Assembly (NCBI GenBank): GCA_030680795.1
Contig: JAUXUL010000051.1
Span: 1 to 64,000 of the forward strand
Origin: Anaerolineales bacterium
Lineage (GTDB): Bacteria > Chloroflexota > Anaerolineae > Anaerolineales > Villigracilaceae
Direction of reading: 5' to 3'
DNA: 64,000 bases
Shown piece by piece: positions 57,985 through 64,000 of this stretch (position 1 is its first letter; every line of letters begins with the position of its first letter). Both the position numbers and the translations under genes were made by a program. The notes under the pieces are model-generated. The model worked only from the letters and a program-made list of their open reading frames with translations. It ran no database searches and had not been told where the DNA came from.

Positions 57985-59355
57985 CTACGGCGTTGCGGTT
58001 GCTTGGCGTTCTTTGAGCGCTTCTGCCTGTGAGGTCATCTGTGCATTTGCGGCTTCGGTTGCTGCGGTTACGAAGTTAGGCTCGGAAGGAACACGGCTTT
58101 GCCAGACATCAAATATATCCACGCCATATTCTTCCTTGGCAGCGGTCTGCCAATCCGAAAAGACTTTGTCTTTGGCGGCTTCATACTGGTCTGCGGTCAG
58201 GGGGCGGTCTTGCTTGGCGACCAACTGGATGATGTGATAGCCAAAATCGCTTTGAACCGGCTCGGCGCTGAAGTCACCTGATTTTTCCAAGGCAAAGGCG
58301 GCGGCTTCAAATTCGGGAACCATGGCTCCCCTGCCAAACCAGCCGAGATCACCGCCAGACACTGCCGAGCCTGTGTCTGAGGAGAATTCAACTGCCAACG
58401 CGGCAAAGTCTTCGCCGTTCTTCAAGCGTTCGATGATGCCTTTGGCAAGAGTCACATCGCTCACCAGAATGTGACGCGCCCAGACTTGCTGCTCTATTTG
58501 GGCAACATCCGCAGTGATCTCATCCTTAAGTTTTCTTTCAAGGATTTGTGCCTCGAAGATCGAACGATAGATGCCTTCATCGAAACCAAGCTTTGTCATT
58601 CTTGCGTTTGCATCTTTAAGTTGACTTTCAAATCCCTGGAAAGTGTAAGGCGTGGAAGTTGGCAGGGCGGTGGCTGTAGGTCCCGCTGTTGGCGTAGCGC
58701 TGGGTTCCACTGTTGCTTCTGCTTGCAGGGTTCCCTCAGCAGGCGGGGTGCTTTCAGTGCTTATGGGTGTAGCGCTGGCCGGCGGGGTGGCTGTGATGAC
58801 ACTGAAAGCCTCCGCAGGGACGTCAGGTAAAGTAACCTGCGTTGGTGTGGCTGAGGGCGTGGGGGTGCCATTTGGATAATAACCAAAACCGCCCTGGATC
58901 GCCTCGTTCAGTTCATCTTCACTGACAGTGATACCGCGTTTAGCCGCTTCCTGGCGGATCAATTCTTCATTGACCATCTGGTCCAGCACAGACTGACCAA
59001 CTGTCAGTGGTGAATCCAAGTTGGATTGAATTTGTTGCAGTTGTGTATCCACATTCATGCCGAAGTACTGCGCATATTGTGCATACTGGGAGTATTGACT
59101 CAACAATTGCTGGCGCTGCAGACGCACGCGCGGTTCGAAATCGCGGACAAGGATCTCAGTATCCCCAACCTTTGCAACAGGTCGGTGAAGTTGGAAATAG
59201 TTAATATCCAGCCAGCCGTACACAAGCAGAGCCACAACCAGAGCAAGTGCGCCGAAGAATGTGTATAGAATGATGCGTCCCTGTTGTCGTTCGCGCTGCA
59301 GGCGGGCAACATGTTTTTTATGCAAAACAGGTTTATTACCTGGTTCATTAGGCAT
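57985..59355 (-). CDS. SurA/PrsA-like peptidyl-prolyl cis-trans isomerase (membrane-anchored)
   Basis: A 456-residue foldase with a basic cytoplasmic N-terminus, one membrane helix (IILYTFFGALALVVALLVYG), and a SurA-N-like chaperone part (VLDQMVNEELIRQEAAKRGI, TVSEDELNEAI). A ~90-residue Thr/Pro/Ala-rich insert (about 170-240) interrupts this part. The PpiC parvulin domain follows: WARHILVSD, AVEFSSDTGSAVSGGDLGWF and SDFGYHIIQL. It probably helps fold exported proteins. ATG 59355 is chosen because AAGGAG lies 7 bases upstream; the ATG two codons earlier is too close to it. Confidence 0.85.
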   Translation of the reverse strand: MPNEPGNKPVLHKKHVARLQRERQQGRIILYTFFGALALVVALLVYGWLDINYFQLHRPVAKVGDTEILVRDFEPRVRLQRQQLLSQYSQYAQYAQYFGMNVDTQLQQIQSNLDSPLTVGQSVLDQMVNEELIRQEAAKRGITVSEDELNEAIQGGFGYYPNGTPTPSATPTQVTLPDVPAEAFSVITATPPASATPISTESTPPAEGTLQAEATVEPSATPTAGPTATALPTSTPYTFQGFESQLKDANARMTKLGFDEGIYRSIFEAQILERKLKDEITADVAQIEQQVWARHILVSDVTLAKGIIERLKNGEDFAALAVEFSSDTGSAVSGGDLGWFGRGAMVPEFEAAAFALEKSGDFSAEPVQSDFGYHIIQLVAKQDRPLTADQYEAAKDKVFSDWQTAAKEEYGVDIFDVWQSRVPSEPNFVTAATEAANAQMTSQAEALKERQATATP

Positions 59356-59387
59356 GGCCATACTCCTTCATGAAAAAATAGAGTAAT

Positions 59388-59549
59388 TAACTTACCTTAC
59401 GTACCCAATCATGATTCCCTGAGCCTTTCGACCCTTCGACAAGCTCAGGACAACGCTTTGCTCAAGATAAATTCCGCGAAGGGTCACTACTGCTGAGATA
59501 CGAGATGTTTCACTTCGCTCAACATGACACTGCGTAAGGGGAGTCATTA
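59388..59549. mobile_element. MITE-like element, copy C (full length, opposite orientation to copy A)
   Basis: Left end TAACTTACCTTACG, right end CGTAAGGGGAGTCATTA. Read on the minus strand it gives GCAGTGTCATGTTGAGCGAA, ACCCTTCGCGGAATTTATC, TTGAGCAAAGCGTTGTCC, GAGCTTGTCGAAGGGTCGAA and AGGCTCAGGGAATCATGATT, the same block order as at 41939. It contains the CCCTTCGACAAGCTCAGG palindromic word. Confidence 0.8.
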
Positions 59550-59558
59550 ACATAAATT

Positions 59559-59586
59559 CGGGGCATGGAATTTTTCCCATGCCCCG
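59559..59586 (-). terminator. Terminator of the rpsF-ssb-rpsR operon
   Basis: CGGGGCATGG / CCATGCCCCG stem with an 8-base loop, 17 bases after the rpsR stop; AATTTAT follows on the minus strand. Confidence 0.7.
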
Positions 59587-59603
59587 CGAAAATCTTTCGG
59601 CAA

Positions 59604-59894
59604 TCAGGAACGAGTATCGTCCAAGGCTCTGCCGCTGAAAGGCAGAAGCGCAACATGGCGGGCCTGCTTGATGGCCGCCGCCACAATCCGCTGATGCTTG
59701 GCACAGGCGCCGGTCTGGCGGCGCGGGCGGATCTTGCCATCTTCAGTTATATATTTGCGAAGCAAGTCAATTTTCTTATATTCGACGATCAAAAGCTTGT
59801 CTGCGCAAAACTGACAAAACTTAGGCTTGGCGAAAAACCTGCGGTCTCCACCGCCGCCCTCGCCGCCCCCTGAAAAATTGCGTTCGTCACTCAT
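59604..59894 (-). CDS. rpsR: Small ribosomal subunit protein bS18
   Basis: A 96-residue S18. The core is [20 protein letters not shown] then [20 protein letters not shown] and [20 protein letters not shown]. It keeps the CxxC ... C-x-x-H set of a zinc-binding (C+) form. A Gly-rich N-terminal tail ([12 protein letters not shown]) is added. It is the last gene of rpsF-ssb-rpsR; rplI does not follow. Confidence 0.96.
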   Translation of the reverse strand: MSDERNFSGGGEGGGGDRRFFAKPKFCQFCADKLLIVEYKKIDLLRKYITEDGKIRPRRQTGACAKHQRIVAAAIKQARHVALLPFSGRALDDTRS

Positions 59895-59911
59895 GGTTTA
59901 CTCCAAATTAA

Positions 59912-60334
59912 CTAAAACGGAAATTCATCTTCAGCCGTGCCAGTTGTCGGCTCGGCAGAAGCGCTTTCGACATCCTGTGAATGGTTGTTATTTGCATCGC
60001 GTCGCTCCCCCAGCATCATCATCTCATTGGCAACGACCTCCACGCTGGTATGCTTTTGGCCTTCCTTGTCATCCCAGCGGCGGGTTTGCAGGCGTCCTTC
60101 AATGTAGACCTGCTGTCCCTTAATCAGATATTGCTTGCAGATTTCAGCGAGATTACCCCAGGCAACCACATTGAACCACTCGGTTTCACTATGGCGCTCG
60201 CCATCCGCGCTGTTCCACGAACGGCTGACAGCCACGGAAAAAGTGGTGACTGGTTTACCCGAAGGTGTGTAACGCATTTCTGGGTCTTTCCCAAGATGCC
60301 CAATGATCTGAACTTTATTAAGGCCTCGGCTCAT
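59912..60334 (-). CDS. ssb: Single-stranded DNA-binding protein
   Basis: A 140-residue SSB. The OB fold spans about residues 3-108 (LNKVQIIGHLGKDPEMRYTP, FSVAVSRSWNSADGERHSET, EWFNVVAWGNLAEICKQYL, GQQVYIEGRLQTRRWDDKEG). A short acidic tail ends in EDEFPF, near the D-D-D-I-P-F consensus used to recruit repair proteins. It lies between rpsF and rpsR, a classical arrangement. Confidence 0.96.
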   Translation of the reverse strand: MSRGLNKVQIIGHLGKDPEMRYTPSGKPVTTFSVAVSRSWNSADGERHSETEWFNVVAWGNLAEICKQYLIKGQQVYIEGRLQTRRWDDKEGQKHTSVEVVANEMMMLGERRDANNNHSQDVESASAEPTTGTAEDEFPF

Positions 60335-60373
60335 CTCGATCTCCTTGGTAATTAACGGGTAATCACAAATAAA

Positions 60374-60658
60374 CTAACCAACCACAGAAAGCATGTGACG
60401 CATGATCGACTCTTGAAAACGGAGATTGCGTTCAAGGGCAGATGTAGCGGCGGGCTCCATGGTCATGTTCAATAGAACGTACTGACCTTCGCGGTGTTTT
60501 TGGATAATATAAGCAAGCTTGCGGCGTCCCCACACCTCGGTCTTATCCACACTGCCGCCTGATTCACTGATCCAGCCTTTTACCTTGTCGAGCACGCCGT
60601 TAAAAGCGGTCTCATCCAGGTCGGGCTGGATAATATACATCAGTTCATAGTTTCGCAT
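60374..60658 (-). CDS. rpsF: Small ribosomal subunit protein bS6
   Basis: A 94-residue S6: MRNYELMYIIQPDLDE, VKGWISESGGSVDKTEVWGR, RKLAYIIQKHREGQYVLLNM and the C-terminal RNLRFQESIMRHMLSVV. AAGGAGG lies 8 bases before this ATG; an upstream in-frame extension is rejected because S6 starts MRxYE. The ribosome-binding site sits in the loop of a small stem (TGGAAA-GGAGGA-TTTCCCA), which may allow feedback by S6:S18 as known in other bacteria. Confidence 0.95.
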   Translation of the reverse strand: MRNYELMYIIQPDLDETAFNGVLDKVKGWISESGGSVDKTEVWGRRKLAYIIQKHREGQYVLLNMTMEPAATSALERNLRFQESIMRHMLSVVG

Positions 60659-60844
60659 TGGGAAATCCTCCTTTCCATGGGTATGCTCCTGTTCAAGCCG
60701 TTGGCTTGCCGGGAACGGAAAGGCACGTAGATTAAGACGCACCTATTTGTTTAGCGGGCGAAGTTTACCACAGAATCTTTTTATTTGGATGAAGTACCCG
60801 CCTCATTCTTAACCGATAATTGTTCCTGTCCGAAGGGTATTTTC

Positions 60845-60975
60845 TTGGCTAATATGTTATTGCGAGGCGGGCTTTGCTCTTCCCGACGCCTGTCCTGAGC
60901 CTGTCGAAGGGAAGCAATCCCTAATTTTCAGGAGACTGCTTCGGCAAAACCAAGAACGCCTCACAGTGACATACA
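60845..60975. repeat. Dispersed repeat of the GCGAGG...GAAGCAATC family with a nested palindromic word
   Basis: Begins TTATTGCGAGGCGGGC and ends CGCCTCACAGTGACAT, with GAAGCAATCCC and GAGACTGCTTCGGC inside. CCTGAGCCTGTCGAAGGG (60894-60911) is nested in its left half. The rest of the 324-base gap to rpsF holds only the rpsF leader. Confidence 0.65.
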
Positions 60976-60982
60976 CTTCCCC

Positions 60983-62044
60983 CTATCTCACATAAATCGG
61001 ATTGCTATAAATCCACCCGCGCCTTTTGCCTAAATATCTGCGAAAGGCCTCAATGCGGTATACACCCGGCTCTATGGTGATGTGTGTGCAGGAAGATTGA
61101 TTCTCCCAGGTTTGTATCACCTGACCATCTTTCAAAAGAGACATCTCAGCAGAAGACGGTAATTTAGCCTGCAAGGTCACCCCGCCTTTCGCGGGGATCT
61201 CATCGCCCATGGAAACAGAAGCATCCCATCCCTGTGCAGTGAAGCGGAATCCTCGGGTGGGGGCGGGCAGGTCATAGCCGACGAAACAATGTCCCACTGA
61301 CAGGGCTTGATAGATGAGGGATTTATCCTTGTTCACCTCTCCGCTCAACGGTTCAGAGAGAAGCGCGTGTGTGTTGACTGTTCGAAAGTGAAATTCATAC
61401 GGAAAGATCACCCGCTGGATCGGTCCCAGACTCATATCCAAAGCGTGAGCATCCGAGCCCCCAATCGCCACCACGCGTTGACCGGTTGAGAGTAATTCAT
61501 CCCATTTTCCCAGTGTATTCGGAATGGGCTGGTGCGCCACGAACGCGGGGAAAAACGCATAAAAAGCGCCGTGAAGTTTTGTGGGAACAACCGTTTTTAA
61601 TTCGCTCAAGGCATTCCATAACTCAATGCCGGTGTAATTTTGGGCAGACCAATCCACCCATGAAATATCAATTTCCTTGAATGCCTGTGCTTCGGGATCG
61701 TGAGGATGAGCCAGGAAGGACAGCCCGCCTGCCTCATGTACCTGATTAATCAGGTTTTGCGGATTTTCTGCAAAGGCAGCCAACTCACGGTTTGCGCCAA
61801 AAACGAGTAGGTGATTCTTTTGCGGCTCACGCGCCTGGTCGTGAACTTCCTCACCGATCAGCATCAGGATCTTTTTATTCTTTTCCTTGTAATATCCCTC
61901 GAACCCGTGGACAAGAATATTATGGTCGGTGACAATGACCACATCTAGATCGGCTTTTATGGCGGCAGCGGCAATATCTTTGTGAATACCGCTTCCGTCT
62001 GAATATCTTGTGTGCATGTGCAGGTTGATGATGACTTCGTGCAT
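60983..62044 (-). CDS. PHP-domain metal-dependent hydrolase
   Basis: A 353-residue protein. The PHP motifs are INLHMHTRYSDGSGIHKDIA at the N-terminus, VVIVTDHNI, and later LSFLAHPHDPEA and AIGGSDAHALDM. Such proteins resemble CehA/McbA-type phosphoesterases; the substrate is unknown. The C-terminal ~90 residues look like a beta-sandwich (VTLQAKLPSSAEMSLLKDGQ, GVYRIEAFRRYLGKRRGWIY). ATG 62044 with AAGGAG six bases upstream is preferred to an upstream in-frame start that would lie in a dispersed repeat. Confidence 0.85.
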   Translation of the reverse strand: MHEVIINLHMHTRYSDGSGIHKDIAAAAIKADLDVVIVTDHNILVHGFEGYYKEKNKKILMLIGEEVHDQAREPQKNHLLVFGANRELAAFAENPQNLINQVHEAGGLSFLAHPHDPEAQAFKEIDISWVDWSAQNYTGIELWNALSELKTVVPTKLHGAFYAFFPAFVAHQPIPNTLGKWDELLSTGQRVVAIGGSDAHALDMSLGPIQRVIFPYEFHFRTVNTHALLSEPLSGEVNKDKSLIYQALSVGHCFVGYDLPAPTRGFRFTAQGWDASVSMGDEIPAKGGVTLQAKLPSSAEMSLLKDGQVIQTWENQSSCTHITIEPGVYRIEAFRRYLGKRRGWIYSNPIYVR

Positions 62045-62054
62045 AAAGCTCCTT

Positions 62055-62166
62055 GTGAATATGTCCCTCCCGTGCAGTGACTGGGACCATGCGAGCCGCT
62101 TAACGGCGAAGCAGTCTCCTCGTTGAAACTGGAGATTGCTTCGGGAAGAATGCCCTCGCCACGACA
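62055..62166. repeat. Dispersed repeat of the GCGAG...GAAGCARTCTCC family
   Basis: Contains GAAGCAGTCTCC and GGAGATTGCTTCGGGAAG facing each other, with CATGCGAGCC and CCCTCGCCACGAC at the flanks. Related to the copies at 18841, 28751 and 60845. Confidence 0.6.
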
Positions 62167-62196
62167 AATTAAAATTTCCGGTTTACCAGCCGCTTG

Positions 62197-62226
62197 TTGA
62201 CGATTCACTTCTTGAACAGGTATAAT
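62197..62226 (+). promoter_or_regulatory. Sigma-70-type promoter of secG
   Basis: TTGACG, 18-base spacer, TATAAT; the ATG follows after 30 bases with AAGGAGG between. Confidence 0.75.
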
Positions 62227-62256
62227 CTGTCCGCTAATTTCAAGGAGGCATATTGT

Positions 62257-62481
62257 ATGACTAGATTTTTGGATATTTCGCTTATTATAACCTCGGTTGG
62301 TTTGATCCTCAGTGTTATCCTGCAAAGCAAGGGAGCAGGGTTGGGCGGTCTTACCGGCGCGGATACCGGAGGTGTCTTCACCGCCCGTCGCGGTATCGAG
62401 CGCATCCTTTTTTGGGTGACGATCGTACTTGCCGTGGTTTTTTTCGGCCTTGTGATCACCATTATTATTCTGGGACGCTAA
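62257..62481 (+). CDS. secG: Protein-export membrane protein SecG
   Basis: A 74-residue subunit of the SecYEG translocon. Two membrane helices (DISLIITSVGLILSVILQ and ILFWVTIVLAVVFFGLVITI) flank the conserved cytoplasmic loop QSKGAGLGGLTGADTGGVFT. ATG 62257 is set by AAGGAGG 8 bases upstream; the longer frame upstream crosses the promoter. The gene is monocistronic, with its own promoter and terminator. Confidence 0.93.
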   Translation: MTRFLDISLIITSVGLILSVILQSKGAGLGGLTGADTGGVFTARRGIERILFWVTIVLAVVFFGLVITIIILGR

Positions 62482-62498
62482 AAATCACAAGCCTGTAA

Positions 62499-62555
62499 CG
62501 GCCGCCGGGCCATTGCCCTACTTTGGGGTTGGCGGCGGCCTTTCTTTATTTTATT
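62499..62555 (+). terminator. Intrinsic terminator of secG
   Basis: GGCCGCC ... GGCGGCC outer stem with an inner partly paired loop, followed by TTTCTTTATTTT. Confidence 0.75.
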
Positions 62556-62565
62556 TAACAATGCA

Positions 62566-62627
62566 GTAAGGGCGACCCTTCACGGTTTATCAAGAGGTTT
62601 TATTTTCGCTGGGCGGGTCGCCCCTAC
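62566..62627. repeat. Short element with GTARGGGCGACCC terminal repeats
   Basis: GTAAGGGCGACCC (62566-62578) and its inverted copy (62615-62627, one mismatch) bound 36 bases. It lies between the secG terminator and the next gene. Confidence 0.6.
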
Positions 62628-62646
62628 GGTATATTTATATAACCCT

Positions 62647-64000
62647 ATGAAAAAATTACGCTGGCAGATTCTCGTTGTGGCGGTCACGATTGTGATCGTG
62701 GCTTTGCTGTTACTTAGCCAACAACCGGTGAGCATTATTACTTTGCCCGAAGCCGCGCCCGGCGGTATTTATACAGAAGCCCTGATCGGCTCCATGGGTA
62801 GGCTCAACCCCATGCTGGATTGGAACAACTCCGCAGATCGCGATATCAACCGCCTCATCTTTAGCGGGTTGATGCGCTTTGATTCCCACGGATTGCCTCA
62901 ACCCGATCTTGCAGATGCATGGGGCGCGTCGGCTGACGGCATGATCTATAATTTTTCACTGCGGCAAAACGCCTTCTGGCATGACGGTCAGCCTGTCACA
63001 AGTGATGACGTCATTTTCACCATTGAATTGATAAAGAGTAGTGGATCTCTCTTTCCGCAGGATATAAAAGACCTGTGGTCTCAAGTGGAAGTAAAGAAAC
63101 TTAATGAAAAGACACTTCAGATCAGGCTGCCGGAACCATTTGCCCCATTTTTGGATTACGCCACATTTGGCGTTTTGCCAAAACACCTGCTTGAAACAGT
63201 CCCCTCAGATCAATTAGCCAACGCAGAATTTAATTTGCAGCCGATCGGTTCAGGTCCATATAAGTTTGATCGCCTACTGACCAGCGGCGGCCAGATCACA
63301 GGGGTTGTGCTGGTTGCAAATGCGGATTACTACATACAAACTCCGTTTATCGAGCAGGTTGTTTTCCGTTTTTATCCGAATTCAGCCGCTGGATTCGATG
63401 CGTACAAACAGGGCGAGGTGCTCGGAATAAGTCAGTTGACCAATGACACTTTGGAGCCGGCTTTAAGAGAAACCACCCTCTCGGTCTATACCAGCCGCCT
63501 CCCGCAAATGGGACTGGTCTTCCTGAACCTCAATGACCCCAGTGTGCCGTTCCTGCAAAGCGAAAAAGTCCGCCGCGCGTTGTTATTCGGGGTAAATCGC
63601 AATGTGATTGTCTCGCATATCTTAAATGGACAAGCCATCGTTGCGGATGGACCGATCCTGCCAGGTTCGTGGGCTTATTATGAAGATATTGAACAATTTG
63701 ATTATGACCCTGATGCCGCTACTTCGCTGCTTATAGAAGAAGGATATGTCATTCCTGCCGGCGGCGGGGATGTGCGTGCAAAAGACGGTCAATTCCTGAC
63801 TTTTACACTGGTTCATCCCGATGACACGATCCACACTCAGATCGCTCAAGCCATTCAATCGGATTGGGCATTGATCGGCGTGAAAATAGAATTACAGGCA
63901 GTTGCCTATGAAAGGCTGGTGAATGATTTTCTCACCACCCGTAATTATCAAGCCGCGCTTGCAGACATGAATACTTCCCGCACACCAGACCCGGACCCCT
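62647..64000 (+). CDS. Peptide/oligopeptide ABC transporter substrate-binding protein (partial)
   Basis: The first 451 codons of an SBP_bac_5 (DppA/OppA-type) protein that runs off the right edge. The N-terminus has a membrane segment without a lipobox (WQILVVAVTIVIVALLLL), then LIGSMGRLNPMLDWNNSADR, RLIFSGLMRFDSHGLPQPDL, ADAWGASADGMIYNFSLRQN and FWHDGQPVTSDDVIFTIELI, the family signature, later GSGPYKFDRL and RRALLFGVNRNVIVSHIL. It binds peptides or other solutes outside the membrane for an ABC importer not seen here. No ribosome-binding site is clear before the ATG. Confidence 0.9.
   Translation, partial: MKKLRWQILVVAVTIVIVALLLLSQQPVSIITLPEAAPGGIYTEALIGSMGRLNPMLDWNNSADRDINRLIFSGLMRFDSHGLPQPDLADAWGASADGMIYNFSLRQNAFWHDGQPVTSDDVIFTIELIKSSGSLFPQDIKDLWSQVEVKKLNEKTLQIRLPEPFAPFLDYATFGVLPKHLLETVPSDQLANAEFNLQPIGSGPYKFDRLLTSGGQITGVVLVANADYYIQTPFIEQVVFRFYPNSAAGFDAYKQGEVLGISQLTNDTLEPALRETTLSVYTSRLPQMGLVFLNLNDPSVPFLQSEKVRRALLFGVNRNVIVSHILNGQAIVADGPILPGSWAYYEDIEQFDYDPDAATSLLIEEGYVIPAGGGDVRAKDGQFLTFTLVHPDDTIHTQIAQAIQSDWALIGVKIELQAVAYERLVNDFLTTRNYQAALADMNTSRTPDPDP

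Noticed and set aside
60659-60742. N-terminal extension of S6
   Set aside because: The ATG with AAGGAGG at 60658 gives the conserved MRNYE start; the upstream frame is the leader.
62045-62167. N-terminal extension of the PHP hydrolase
   Set aside because: It would be coded by a dispersed repeat; ATG 62044 has AAGGAG and the PHP motif soon after.
1-64000. CRISPR arrays, tRNA and rRNA genes
   Set aside because: No regularly spaced direct repeats and no tRNA cloverleaf or rRNA sequence were found on reading; the only structured stable RNA recognised is tmRNA.

Overview
The window looks like chromosomal DNA of a Chloroflexota bacterium, most likely class Anaerolineae. This is an inference from gene content, because no rRNA gene is present to settle it. 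The pointers are lipoproteins and membrane proteins with Thr/Pro/Ser-rich linkers, C39-like and LysM/M23 envelope proteins, many multi-pass GT-C-type membrane proteins, a baseplate-J-like protein next to ruvX and mltG, a complete Liv amino-acid transporter, and no outer-membrane/LPS genes. Nearly all reading frames are intact.

Layout. 1-5 kb: remnant of an IS630-type transposase, a C39-like TPR protein, dnaK, a lipoprotein and tmRNA. 5.5-9.2 kb: a receiver-CpaE/TadZ-like protein, an FHA protein, an AI-2E-family permease and a small acidic protein. 9.3-16.8 kb: three paralogous GT-C-like membrane proteins and a GT39-like mannosyltransferase-type protein. 16.9-23.1 kb (minus strand): metG with a methionine-rich leader peptide and an attenuator-like terminator, then yceD, a polyprenyl synthase, tatD and a phosphohexomutase. 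23.4-27.7 kb (plus): cysteine desulfurase, baseplate-J-like protein, ruvX, mltG. 27.7-33.6 kb (minus): unknown membrane protein, an amidohydrolase-CYTH fusion, a DUF2283 protein with a decayed partner, an M14 peptidase and cinA. 33.7-41.8 kb (minus): amino-acid oxidase, ornithine-cyclodeaminase-like enzyme and livKHMGF, plausibly one amino-acid uptake and breakdown unit. 42.2-46.8 kb: broken cNMP-binding gene, LysM-M23 protein, DUF192 protein, response regulator, exonuclease III and a CDF transporter. 47-54 kb: ftsH, acyl-CoA ligase, miaA, aldo/keto reductase, rnc. 54.2-60.7 kb: smc, a PpiC-type foldase, and rpsF-ssb-rpsR. 61-64 kb: PHP hydrolase, secG and the start of a peptide-binding protein.

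The most unusual signals are: (i) a 31-codon leader peptide with eight Met codons, a putative leaderless promoter and an intrinsic terminator ahead of methionyl-tRNA synthetase; (ii) a single uninterrupted frame joining an MTA/SAH-deaminase-type amidohydrolase to a CYTH domain; (iii) a MITE-like repeat family with terminal inverted repeats in three copies plus a fragment, one copy supplying a gene's stop codon; (iv) short palindromic repeats that appear to have been inserted in frame into metG and cinA and to form the tail of rnc; (v) three GT-C-like paralogues, one of which has lost the shared acidic pair.

Promoters seen by eye often have an extended -10 (TGnTATAAT) with little or no -35, and two have their start codon exactly seven bases after the -10. 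This suggests leaderless transcripts are in use.
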